Shown one piece after another: positions 44,235 to 55,951 of a stretch of DNA of 64,000 nt (within the stretch, counting starts at the first letter, position 1; each line of letters begins with the position of its first letter). The notes beneath the pieces were generated by a model, which did not search any database, was not told the DNA's origin, and was given only the letters and a program-made list of their open reading frames with translations. Source of the stretch: Thalassia testudinum (lineage: Eukaryota > Streptophyta > Magnoliopsida > Alismatales > Hydrocharitaceae); contig JAZHRO010000063.1 in NCBI GenBank assembly GCA_037157565.1, positions 159,266,501-159,330,500 of the forward strand. The letters are read 5' to 3'. The translations under genes were made by a program, and so were the position numbers.

Positions 44235-46188
44235 TGTTGGTGTAAGGGCACCACGATCATCAATTTTGATGATAACAAAACACTTGTGTTTTAACATTTG
44301 CATTTGAGTTTAAGATTTCAGGATAATTGCAAATGAATACAAGTGTGAAGGACCTTAGAGCTCGTGTCCATGGTGATTGGAGGAGCTCGTTGGAGGAGGA
44401 GCTTTTGCTCGAAGCGAGAGCTTGAAGAAAGGAGATGAAGAATATGATAGAAGATTATTCTTTTCATGTAATCTGTTTTTGTTATTCTTTGTCTTTTATT
44501 TCTTAGATCTTATGTTAAAGAGCCTCAAAGTTACTTAACAATAGTCCTGAGAACACTTGCACAACCCTACGATACTTAGGTTTTTCGTAGAGGACTTAGA
44601 AAATCAAGATAGGCTTCAAACAGCCTGATCAGACGTCCAATCTGAAAATTAGATGTCTGATCTTGGACTTTAAGATGTTTGAATGTTGTATTAGACGTCC
44701 AAACACTTAGGCTGGGCTTAGTACCTTCTGTCTGTTGAATTCAGACAACCAGCCTTTAGTCCAGACATCTTAGCAAACGTCTAATGACCTTGTTAGACAT
44801 TCAATTAGTAGAATGTTGGCTTACAAAATATATTCGTTGAGATTGACCCTTGATCTTCTATCAGACGTCTATAGAGGACCTTATACATCTAATAAGTGAA
44901 CGTTAGCCCTCGATTAAGCCAAAATCACTTCTCTTGAGGGATCTAATCGTTTGTACCTTAGGAAATCCATTTCCGCAGTTAATTAGGTTTCCAGATGTCC
45001 AGACTTAGTGTCAGACGTCCAATATGTCATCTGACTGATGTTCACTAGAACCCTGTTTAGGTTTGACTTAAGTCAGGAAGGAAACCCATCGAGAATTAAA
45101 CGTTTGATTTAGTTTTCAGATGTTTTAAGAGTGACTTTTAGACGTCTGATACCTTTTTCAAACGTCTGATAACCCTATCAGAATCATTAATGATTCTAAT
45201 TGTGGTCTGATTTACTTTGGAATAATTCCCAATGGCTACCTAAGGTTCCACAACCTTCCTAAGTCTTCCTAGGGCTTCTATAAATAGAGTACCCTTGCCT
45301 TGTAAAAGGATACCAAGCAATACCATTTCCATATCATTTTGTGTCCAAAACACTTTAGAAGAGATATTGTTCTCTAAACCACTGTTCACTCTTGAGAGCT
45401 TTATCTTCGTTGTGCACCTGCTCTCCCATCGTCGTTACGAGAGCGACGTAGTGCCTTGCGTGGTTCACGTACCCGCGTCGTCAAGCCGACGCACTTCCAC
45501 CAAAGGGAAGTTTCCTAACTCCTATAGTAGCTAGGTTTTAAATCTTTTTGGCTCTATAGGATTGTTGTGATTTTATTGTCTTTAGTTGGATATTCGCTTT
45601 GCGAATTCCTGTCTCCTTCGTGAGACAAAATACTCGTGAAGAGGAAGGGTTTGAGGTTATGCTACCCTTGGGCTCAAAGTAGCATGGTTGTAAGAGGTTA
45701 AACTACCCTTGTTTAAGTAGTTTGGATAGTGGATTTGATCGACTAGGTCGATCGGAAAATCCTAAACCGAGAGGTTTAGGTGGTGGTTTTTACCTAAGTT
45801 TGGGTTTCCACCTAAATACCTTTGTGCATTTGTGTGATTGTCTTTTTTATGAGATTGTTTATATATTTTTGCATTTCATATTATATCCTACAAATCTCAC
45901 CCCCACCCGTAGGAATCTACACCATCTCCTTCGTGAGACAAAATTATTTTCGTGAAGAAGAGGGATTAAGGTACACTACCCTCGTTTTAAGTAGTACGGT
46001 TAGTGGATTTGATCGACTCGTTCGATCGGGAAATCCTAAGTCGAGAGACTTAGGTGGTGGCTTTTAGTTGGGTTGGGTTTCTACCTAAAAATACTTGTCA
46101 CTTATGGTGAATGCTTGTACGATCGATTTTTATTTGCATCTATTTTTTATTCCGCACTATTCACCCCCCTTCTAGTGTTGCAATTACA
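44235..46188 (+). mobile_element. LTR F2 with duplicated 3' part
   Basis: It starts TGTTGGTG. The AGACGTCT array is at 44630-45175 and TATAAATA at 45279-45286. A first LTR-like end (GGAATCTACA) occurs at about 45925, matching the end of F1. The TCCTTCGTGAGA... region is then repeated (45930-46188) and ends GCAATTACA, matching the end of F3. F2 therefore carries two successive U5-like ends. Confidence 0.85.
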
Positions 46189-46189
46189 G

Positions 46190-46203
46190 TTGATATCAGA
46201 GAG
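46190..46203 (+). promoter_or_regulatory. Degenerate primer-binding site of F (initiator tRNA-Met)
   Basis: TTGATATCAGAGAG stands two bases after the LTR end. The copia consensus is TGGTATCAGAGC, so at least two positions are changed. Confidence 0.7.
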
Positions 46204-46338
46204 AGGACTGGCAAATCGGTGTAACAAACTGGAGAGAACATGGAAGGGAGTATCTTTGCTACGAGACAATTGGAGGGTCAATCCACCATCTGTCCACCTT
46301 CCTTCGACGGGATCAACTAGGCATACTAGAAGCTTCGC

Positions 46339-47760
46339 ATGAAAATGTGGTTTCAAGCCAACGATTACACGATTTGGGAAAGATGCAAGACTCCTTTCGA
46401 CATCCCAGAAAAACCCTCGAGGGGATACTTGAAGCAACAAATCAAGGAGCTATCACTTAATGCAAAAATAATGAATGCATTGTATTCTGCATTAAGTCCA
46501 GAGGAATTCAATAAGATTTCGCAATGCGTTACCGCCTATGAAATAAGGAAAACTCTTGAGGTAACGTACAAAGATACGTGAAATGTAAAGTCTTCTAAAA
46601 GCAATTTGCTTTCACAAGAATTTGAATCCTTTATTATGAAAGATAACAAAACTTTGAGTGAGATGTATACTAGGTTCACACTTATAGTGAACAATCTCAA
46701 GTCACTAAGGAAGACTTTCATTGAAGGAGAGCTTCAATCAAAGTTACTTTGTTCCCTCGGATCCGATTGGGAACAAAAAGTAATAGCAATCGAGGAAGTT
46801 TACAAAATTGAGGAACTCAAGGTGATCTACTTGGTAACCTCATGGCATATGAAAACAAGATGAAGAAAAGGAAAAAGGAGACACCGGTGCCTAAGATGAA
46901 GAACCTTGCCTTCAAAGCTGCATTGGATAGCGAGGTAAGTTCCAATGACAAGGAACTTGAATTTTTAGTTAACAAGTTTGCCTAGTTTCTCAAGTATAGG
47001 GAATGCAAGAAGAAGAAGGAAAGATCAACTCGTTGTTATCATTGCAACAAAAAGGGACACATTAGACCGGAGTGCCGTCTCTTGAAGAAGGAAAAGAAGA
47101 AGGAGACAAGCAAGAAGAAGGCATTCCAAGTAACTTGGGACTACTCAAGCTCAGAGGAGGAAGAAGAAACAAAGAGCGAAACCATGTGCCTTAGCTTCAT
47201 GTCTATTGCAGATCATCGTGACAATGACGGAAAAAATAACTCCAATAACGAGGAGGTAAATTCTTTTACTCTAGATGAGCTGCAAGAAGCTTTAGAGGAA
47301 CTTTATGTTCTTAGTAGGTCATTAAAATTAGAAAACAAAAATATGAAAAAGGAGCCTATTGCCTTGAAATCTAAAATAGATAATCTTATTGCTAAAGATC
47401 TAGTTTGAATGCCTCTTTTAATTCCATTTAGTGTGAAAAGAATACACTTGTGTTGGAAAATCATGAGCTGATCTTAAAGAACACAAACTTGATTGAAGAG
47501 AATAGCTTATTAAAATTCGAAACTTCTATTCTAAAAAGCCATTGAAAAGGATCTTGCTTGTCTTAAAGAGAAATCTGGAAAATTGTTAAGTGATTTAGTT
47601 AGAATCACTAAAGGAAAGACTAAGGTAAATGATAGTCCTATAAATAAACACACTAAGAGCTTTCATGCACAAAGGCCCAAGGATTGGAATCCAAATGGAC
47701 CCCAACCTTGGTCGAGAAGGACTAACTATAGATGATCCAAGAAAATATGGGTACCTAGAC
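46339..47760 (+). pseudogene. gag: SIRE-type copia gag, broken
   Basis: Gag packages the RNA of copia elements. The UBN2-type core spans 46339-46860 in two pieces: WFQANDYTIWERC, NALYSALSPEEFNKI, then SFIMKDNKTLSEMYTRFTLIVNNL and LLCSLGSDWEQKVIAIEE, with a TGA at about 46579-46581. After a shift, the zinc knuckle CYHCNKKGHIRPEC (about 47033-47074) follows. A Lys-rich segment and an acidic SSSEEEEE stretch come next (47082-47200), then a coiled-coil-like Leu/Lys/Glu region to 47405. KKIWVPRHLV near 47740 is the last Gag-like block. The protease DSG motif that should follow is absent. Confidence 0.85.
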
Positions 47761-48205
47761 ATCTAGTCAATTCTTGTTTTGTAGCACACCAAAACACTTT
47801 GATTGATCCAAGGTACTATCTTTATGGAGTTCATGATGAAAGAATGAGGATACTTAGACAACCAATTGTGTTTAGAGGTTGGAATCCATATCATTGGAGG
47901 TAAAATACTTTTGATTTTGATAATATATTTGCATCACGATAGAGGGAGTAATCTAAATTTATTATATGCTACAATTTCATGAAAGGGGGAGATCTCCTTT
48001 AAAATTTAATTGATATAGAAGTGCATGCATTTAGGAGAAGTTATTTAAAGCTTAACTAGTTATGTTTCAAACAAAAGGGGGAGTTAATGGAGAATAAGAA
48101 TAGACCTCTTATTATGTCAAAGAGGAGGAGAATAGATATTCTTGTCTAATTATGTCAAAAAGGGGGAGTTAACCCAATTTTAAAAGAGCATGTTCTAAGG
48201 GGGAG
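47761..48205 (+). other. Polypurine-rich 3' tail of F
   Basis: Repeated AAGGGGGAG-type tracts occur near 47985, 48075, 48170 and 48200, a feature of the region before the 3' LTR in SIRE-type elements. No pol sequence lies between gag and this tail. Confidence 0.65.
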
Positions 48206-50979
48206 TGATGAGAACCTCATCATGAACCCTAACTAGCACATTTTGACCTAATAAAGTAAACAAAAGCTTCTGCATAACCTAAAGGAAGGAATCCAGGGAA
48301 TTACTAATCTGAGAAGAGAACATGAAACAAGGGGTAAAATTGTAATTTTACCATTGCAGTGCATCAACGAGATTTCTAAGGGTCTAGGCATAGGTCAAGA
48401 GGACTTAATAAGAGAAAAAGTGGGATGATTTGGTCAAAAAAGGGTTATGGTGAAATCTAGGAATTAAATGACATTCTGTAACCCTAAAGTAAATCCACTT
48501 TAATTCATAAGGTTCCAGGCAAGATAAAAATAAACTAAACCCTCTAAAATTCATGGAAAAATATCCCCTAGGGTTTAGAACCTTCAATTTGGTCTTTGGA
48601 ACCTGTTTTGATGTAGATTGGGGTCCATACCCAATATTTGACTTAATTTGGATTTTTGTTCAAAATATCCAGTCAAACATGGTCAAACCTAAAATCCAAC
48701 TTCACCATTGGATTCCTTAGGTTCAAATTAGGTTTATACCAAAATTTGGACCTAAGGGAAGGTTGTCTTGACCCATTTTGTAAATTGGTCCTCAAAATTA
48801 CTTTCTAACCCTCAACTTTTTGAAACCCTTGCAATTGCCCCCTCAACTTTCTCATCTTTTTCTTCATTTCGGTCATTCTGCCATTCGCAGCAGGGGCCAT
48901 ACCTCTGGTGACTTCGCGCGGAGGTTTACGCCTCATTTGCATGGGGAGCTGCCCCCAGATTTGAAAGGGGAGCTCCTTGCGGAGCCCCCTACCGCATGGG
49001 CTGTTCCCCATGCCCTGAAACCCACCATACCTCTTGTGTGAACGCGCGAGAGATATGGGTCTCCGGTCCGCCTTACCTCTGGCGTGGCTTTCCCGTCGCC
49101 CTCTCGTGCTTCCCGCCCTGCCTGTGCCTATTTAAGAAAGGGCAGACCACGTCGCTTCCTCCAAGCTCAAATTGGCCAGAGATCTCCCTCCAATTCGTCT
49201 CCTCCCAACTCCTCCCAACTACCCAGAGCTTCCAGCATCTCTTCCTCCCTCTCTCGTCGCTTTGCCACCATACTAGTGGTAGAGCCAGCTCCGCCATTCT
49301 CCGCCGCGCCGTGCCGTACTAGCACGCGCCCTTCGACTCCCTTCGTCGTCGCTGTTTTCTTCCCTTGGGCACCTTCGTCTCCGGCAACGGCAGGCACCTG
49401 CTGCTCGCCATCCGCCTCCCCCTTTCGCTCCAAACTTGTTAGATAAGTTTCCCTCACTCCCATCTTCATTTCCCCTCTCCTAATTTGCAACTTCAACCCC
49501 TCGACACCACAGACCACCATCACCCTCTCCACCTCTGGCCACCAACTCCGGTGAGGCCGCTCCACCTCCACAGGCCACCACAACCCTCGCTGACAAGCCC
49601 ACGAGCTCCACCATCACTCCCTGATCTTTTTCCCCCACTCCACGCACCACGCCACTCACTTGAATCACCCCTCGAACACACTCACCTGCACGCACACAGT
49701 GTGCCCTAGGTACACGTGCACAAATGCCCTCACGCCACTCTGACCACTAGGCCACCTTCGCCACACCTTGGCGAAGCTCCCCAAGGTATCTGACAGGGCT
49801 GCAAGGTCGTGTTCGTGTTTTCAGGTTCGTCGCCCCTTCCGTCATTGTCGCTGAGCTTGAAGCAAGCTTCAAGTAGCTCCAGGTCACGCTTTGCTCCAGG
49901 AGACACCCCTAGGCAGCGCGGGTTGGGTGAGTGAACACATCCAGCCAAGAGATTGGCTCAGCGAGTGACTGCAGCTGTGGCAATTGAGCGAAGCACCTCC
50001 CTACAGGCATGCGAAGAAGCGGGTGGGACTTTAGTCCCACCTCGGAAGTTCTCAGCGCAGGTGCGTAGCATAAATTGATTTTGTGTTTCCTTCTCTTCGC
50101 CTCAGAACATGGGGTGAGGTCCCCTCGCCTACTCACCTGACTTGTCCGCACTCACTCCTTCGCAGACCTGGCTGACTTGACCTGATAACCCTGCACTCCT
50201 CGTGCATCACCCACACTGGTGCGCTTGGACCTAGGTGCATTTGACCCGACCCGAATACCCGATTGGCTCTGGGAGAGCGAATCGAATAGAGAAATAGAGA
50301 GAGATGCGGGAAGGGTAGGGGGTAGGTTTTGCTTCTTCGTACCTATGTAGGGAAGAAGGAAGAAGAGGAAGCAGCTGCGGGAAAGAAGAAGAAAAGGAGA
50401 AGGAAAGGAGGCGCAGCCAGCTAAAGGAAGAAGAGGAAGAAGCTGAGGACTTAGCCGCGTCAGAGCAGAAGAAGAAGGCAGAGGAAGGAGCAGAAGCAAA
50501 AGAGGAAGAGAAGAAGAAGAAGCCAAGGAGACTCAACGAAAGAGAAGGACTTGGCCAAAGAAGAAAGAAGGAAGTGGAAGAGCAGTTGAAGGAAGGAGCA
50601 GCCGCAGAGAAAGAAAGAAAGAAGTACGGCAGAGAACCAAGGAGAAGAAGAAAAAGAAGATGCTGGCACTGTAGCAAACGTCACTTAAGGTGTCTGATTC
50701 ATAGAATCTGACGTCTGAAGACAGAGAAAGAAGAGAAGAGAGAGAGCAAAGAAGAGAGAAAGAAGAGAAGAAAAAATTATTTCCTTTTTTGTTTTTAGCA
50801 TTTATTTTTGCATCAGTATTAAACATAATTGAAATTGTGATATTTTGCTTCTAAATATCAAATTACTTCTTGAGTTCGACCTCGAAATGTTTTTGAATTT
50901 CGAATAATAAATAAAATTAATCATTTTTCGCAACATACTACAACGCGTATCTTTTGAAAACCGCGACGAACGGCTATCA
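48206..50979 (+). mobile_element. Solo LTR of Athila-like family 'B'
   Basis: It starts TGATGAGAACCTCATCA and ends GGCTATCA, with perfect GGGAG duplications at 48201-48205 and 50980-50984. Its insertion splits a tail sequence that is uninterrupted at 44140-44165. The 5' third resembles the A and C LTRs (CTAGCACATTTTGACC, GTAAAATTGTAATTTTACC). A TATTTAAG box is near 49127. 50290-50780 is GA-rich and yields long minus-strand Ser/Leu/Phe frames that are not genes. At 2774 bases it is the longest solo LTR here. Confidence 0.9.
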
Positions 50980-51079
50980 GGGAGTCATAGGATAAGATGA
51001 TTAAAATTAACTAAACCTTTTTGATAATGTGGGGAGAATTTTTTGGAATATTATTTGTCAGCATCAAAAAGGGAGAAAT

Positions 51080-52773
51080 TGTTGGTGTAAAGGTACCATG
51101 ATCGTTGATTTTGATGATAACAAAACACTTGTTATTTGACATTTACATTTGAGTTTAAGATTTCAAGATGAACTTCAAATGGAAGTAAGTGCAAGGAGCT
51201 TAGACTTACGTCCATGGAGGATTGGAGGAGCTTGATGGAGGAGAGAGAGCTTTGCTTAAGGCTAAAGCTTGAAGAAAAAGAATAATAGGATAGAGCATTT
51301 ATTTGAATGTATTTGTCTTTTATTCTCTAGATTTATGTTAAAGAGCCCAATGTATAACATCCTTAGTCCTAGGAAGACTTATACAACCTTAGGACACTTA
51401 GGTAAAATCAAGAGTTAAATCAGAAAGCCAAAATATGTTTTGACAGACTGATCAAACATCTAACATGATAATTAGACATCTAATCTTGACTTTTAAGTCA
51501 TCAAATATTCTGACTAGACATCCAATTACCTGGGCTAGAGAATCATAGTCTATGACCTTTCCATTTAGACATCCTGACCCAATTCCAGACGACCTTCCAG
51601 ATGTCTGATAACCCTAACATACATCTAATAATAGGATCGTTAGCACCTTAGAACACTATCTTCGAGAACCAACTTAGGATTATTTTAATATTATTTTTAG
51701 ACGTCCACAAAGACCCTTAGACATTTGATAATGAGACGTTAGACCCAAATCTTGATTTGCCAGACCAAATCCAACTGTTAGCTTCTCTCCTGTAGAGAAC
51801 CTTGACCATCAGACATCCAATAGTATGACCAGACATCCAGTAAGACGTCTGACCTTGTTTTCGATTTGATCAAATTTTCGGGTGAACCCATTTAGAATTA
51901 GATGTCCAATTTTGAAACTAGACATCTTAAAATGATATCTGAGACATTTGCCTAGAACCCTGTTTCCATCCAACTAAATCAGGAACTCTGATATCTTGCA
52001 TCAGACGACCAAAAATGTTATCAGTTGTCTGACTCTATGTCTGACTCAATTTTCAGACATCTGATTCTGCTGTCAAAGTTATGATGACCCTAATTTGATT
52101 GGGATTTTGGCCTGATCTTATGGGATTTGTTCCCAATGGCTATGAGGCCTCTCCAAGGCTCTCTTGAAGGTTCCTTAGGCCTTTATAAATAGAGGACCTC
52201 TACCTTGCTACAACACACCTTTGAGATAATTCTTTCCACTAGAAAGGTTACTTTGTGAAGATCAAAAGAAGAAAGTATTCAAGCTCTCCAAGCCTTATAC
52301 TGTACATCTGAGATCACCGAAACTCTGCTGCATTTCACGCCTACTCTCTTACTCATAGGGAAGTCTGTTAGTCTATAGTAGCATAGTTTAATCTATATTT
52401 TGTGGCTCTATAGGTTGCTTTTGTATTTTTTGTTTACTTGGTTGGTTATTCACGTGGTAAATTCTTGTCTCCTTTGTGAGATAAAATTCTCTTCGTGAAG
52501 AAGAAGGATTGCGGTATACTACCCTCGGTTATAAAGTAGTGTGGTTTATATTGAGGTCGTACTACCCTCATTTTAAGTAGTACGGTTAGTGGATTTGATC
52601 GAATCGGTCGATCAGGAAATCCTAAGTCAAGAGGCTTAGGTGATGGTTTTTACCTAAGTTGGGTTTCCATCTAAAAATACTTATCTCTTGTAGTGAATGC
52701 TTGTATGATTGATTTTTATTTGCATCTATTTTTTATTCTGCACTATTCACCCCCCTCTAATGCTACAATTACA
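51080..52773 (+). mobile_element. 3' LTR of F (F3)
   Basis: It starts TGTTGGTG after GGGAGAAAT and ends GCTACAATTACA; length is 1694 bases. The AGACGTCT-type array is at 51452-52070 (more degenerate than in F1), TATAAATA at 52184-52191. No primer site follows, which marks it as the 3' LTR. Confidence 0.88.
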
Positions 52774-55700
52774 TTCTCTACAGGCTATCGCTTGATTAAT
52801 GTTCTTAAATGGAGATTTGATAACTATCACGCAGGTCAAGTTAAGAAGTTAACCTAATGAAATAGGAGATGGTAAAAGTCCTCCAATGTTATAGAGAAGG
52901 CGTATCCTTAGACTTGAGGCGGACACGTCTTTATTGAAGAATACATGCATTTGGCAGACCGATAAGTTGATGCACTCACTTTAGTGCTGACACTAAAATG
53001 CTGATATGTAGAAAGGAATAGGAGGTACATGATCTCTCAAAGAGATCACAGAAATCTGTTACATAAGTATATATAATAGATTGAAGATATAGGCTCACTC
53101 CGTGTATATTGGGAATGACAAATTTCATATGTGGTTGCAGAGTCCTGATTTGATTAATTTTGTGATTTATCGATTATGGGTCATTTTTGCTGATTTGACT
53201 GTTTAAGTAGAAAAATCAATTAAATTATTTATGGCCCCCTAAAAATTTTTGAAAAAAATATTTTTGTGCTCTTGATTGAGTGGTGCAAAGAAGCCATAGT
53301 TTTCTTTACTTGGGTTGCACTACTTTAAACTAAAATGGATTCAATCTTAAGGGGAAAAACATGCAACTGATTAGTTAAAAATGATGGTAAAAAAACATGT
53401 AACCAAAGAGGGTGAGGGTAGGGTCGTCAGGAATAGGAGGTTGAGAGGAGGTGGTGATTAGAGAGATAGAGTGGAGGAGGTGGTCGGAAGTTAGAGAGTG
53501 GGGGTGTAGAAGGTGGTTAGAGGTGAGAAGTGAGATGTACTGACAAGGAGAGGGGAGGGAGGGAATGGGTGAACATTAAAAAGGTAAAATTTGATGATAA
53601 AATGAATTGATGATTAAAAAATTTTTTAAATTAAAAAATAAATTTAAAATTAAAAAATAATTTTTTATTACATTTTAATTCAAAATCATTAAATTTAATA
53701 GTTATAACTAACGAAATGACAAATATAAAAATGACAGTATTTCTTCAATGATACACCTATAAATATAGTAAATTTAATAATATTTAAATAATTTCCAAAA
53801 TTTTAAAGATATTTATGTAAAAATTTTCATAAAGATTTAAAAAGAAAAATTTAAGCTCCGTGCTTGTGTCCTCCCAGTCTCTCACGTGACGTCACTTGAC
53901 CTTATCCATTGGTGGAGCCAAGTTTTCTTTTTTTCCAACTTTCTTCTCGTGATGTGGACGTGGTCGATCCTCTTGATTTCCACCGCACCACGATCGCTGA
54001 ACGGGAAAAAATGTGTTAGGTTTTCCCTTCTTATAATATGTTTTTTTTCCCTAGATTCGAGCAGTCGATTTCTTAATTCTCTATTTTCCTTGGTAATCAA
54101 ATTTGCGAGTGTATCTTATTCAAATTAAAGAAATATAACAATGGTATGGAAGTTTAGGTAACAGTGCACGTTCTCTTGTTCAAATTAGATGGTGTCGTAC
54201 GCATTCATCGCGTGGTAATTAAGGGTCGCTCAACCGTACAAATGATCAATTACCGTAAAAAATCCCTAATTTTAACCTCAATTTGAATGCGTTGCACGAA
54301 CTTCAGAAGGTATGTACCATCATGCCCCCTGAACTTTGCGGGGCGAAGGATCAACGCCGTTACCCGCTTGTGAACAATAGCCATTGCGTGCAGAGATATC
54401 TTTCTCATCTACTCCACAACCAAATCCATGGACATTAAATATGAACGGGGAGAAAGCAAGCAAGGGAGACAACCAGGTTTGAAGGATAATCATAAACACG
54501 TCAGGGTGCCAAAATGTCTGCCATTTGAGAAGAGAAATTTAGATTGCATGGGGATGCAAATAGGGAAAATTTGGGTCGAATTTAGTTAAATTTATATTTA
54601 TATTTATTTATAAAATTTATACCTATATCTTAATCATTTATTCATTGTATATAAAATTTAAACTCATACCTATGTTTATTTACCTATCTAGTATCTATTT
54701 ACTCATTAACTATTTATTTATAAATTGATTTTATAATAAAATTATGTTAAAATTAGAGTTAAAGAAAGAAAAATATCTATAACATAATTTATTAATCTTT
54801 TATTTTTAATAAGCTCGAAATATAAGGTTCAAATTATCCCAATTTTATTGATCTCTACTTAAGTTAATACAAAAAAACTCTTCAAGAAGAATATATCAAA
54901 AATAAAAAATAAAAAAATATAAAGTATATTTCAAGTAAAAAAGTTTCCAACTTCGAAATAAATATTCAATTAAAATTGTAGAAGCATTCGTATCTTTCAA
55001 AATCATAAAGGAAATGATGAGAAACATTAAGATTGAGGAATTGATGAACTTAAGATAATATTTATATATCTCATATAAATATAGATTTTAATCGATTACT
55101 TAATTTAGATAATCACATATAGGTCTTTATCCATATCCATATCTAAATCTGATTAGATTTTTTTTATACATATTCTTTGTATAACAGATTAAGTAAGGTT
55201 TAAACTAAATTTATCAAAACTTATATCTCTATATTTACCATAGTGTACATCACCATTCGATATTTAAATCATCTCTTCTTCTACAAAAAAAAAAAAAAAA
55301 AAAAACCCAAATGTTACAGTTGGATCTTAAAATCAAAGACGTAGAAGTAGATAGTAGGGTTGAATGGCTGGGATTGGATGCTTATGGGGACCTTTGAGAA
55401 GTACCATAGCCCCTTTGAGAAGTTCGAAACCAAATTAATTTTCCACATCTCGGATCTCGGGGACCACATCGAATTAAACCCACGACAAAGTTTAGAGATG
55501 TTTATGTAAATTACTTAGCCCGCGGAGAAAAAAAATCAAGCAATCCTCTCCCATACTTCCCTACCTACCACCATCTCATGAGGTAGCACACCCGAGATCT
55601 CCCCGGATGTTGATAGTAAAAATAAGTAAAAAAATAAAAAATAAGTGAAATAAATAATAAAATAAATAAATTAATCTACTTAGATATTTGATCGAAGTGA

Positions 55701-55857
55701 AATTATTTTGCATAGACAGTAAAATAACATTACACCTCAAATTAAATTCACTTACGTAAATGAAAAATATATTAAGTGATAAATTAAATATTTAATTTAA
55801 CATAAATTCATTCACCCGTCGATCAAACACCTCCTGAATAAGCCAAACACCTTTCCC
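52774..55857. other. Intergenic DNA upstream of the Kunitz gene
   Basis: No protein gene was recognised. Contents: a GA-rich patch (53400-53570), AT-rich runs (53580-53850), an ACGT-box cluster (53884-53955), a possible degenerate inverted-repeat element (about 54548-55255), an A21 run (55285-55305) and AT-rich DNA up to the promoter. Confidence 0.5.
53884..53955. promoter_or_regulatory. Cluster of ACGT boxes without an obvious gene
   Basis: CACGTGACGTCA (53884-53895) overlaps a G-box and a C-box; TTGACC follows at 53897, ATTGG at about 53909, and GGACGTGG near 53957. Such combinations occur in plant promoters. No gene start is convincing nearby; the 80-codon frame at 53886 lacks similarity. 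Confidence 0.35.
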
Positions 55858-55863
55858 TATAAG
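55858..55863 (+). promoter_or_regulatory. Probable TATA box of the Kunitz gene
   Basis: TATAAG within CCCTATAAGAATCC, 94 bases before the start codon, is a suitable position for a plant core promoter with a short leader. Confidence 0.55.
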
Positions 55864-55951
55864 AATCCTATCAAGGCCTTGCTCCTCTTCTCACGATCTA
55901 GTGGAGGGAGCATAGTAGGGAAACAAAAATAAAAACAAGAAAGGAGGCAAA

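Larger units (their letters stand above)
44098..52773 (+). mobile_element. SIRE-type copia element 'F', gag only, with extra LTR structure
   Basis: The order is a 3' internal tail with a polypurine tract (44098-44234), LTR F2, a degenerate initiator-Met primer site, gag, a polypurine-rich tail interrupted by solo LTR B, and LTR F3 (51080-52773). No protease, integrase, RT or RNase H is present. The tail before F2 is what normally precedes a 3' LTR, so F2 served as the 3' LTR of one copy and the 5' LTR of the next, a usual product of unequal recombination. All gag frames are damaged. Confidence 0.8.

Noticed and set aside
49167..50826. Long minus-strand and plus-strand frames in the GC- and GA-rich part of solo LTR B
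   Set aside because: They overlap in several frames, consist of low-complexity Ser/Leu/Phe or Arg/Gly runs, and lie wholly inside an LTR with clear ends.
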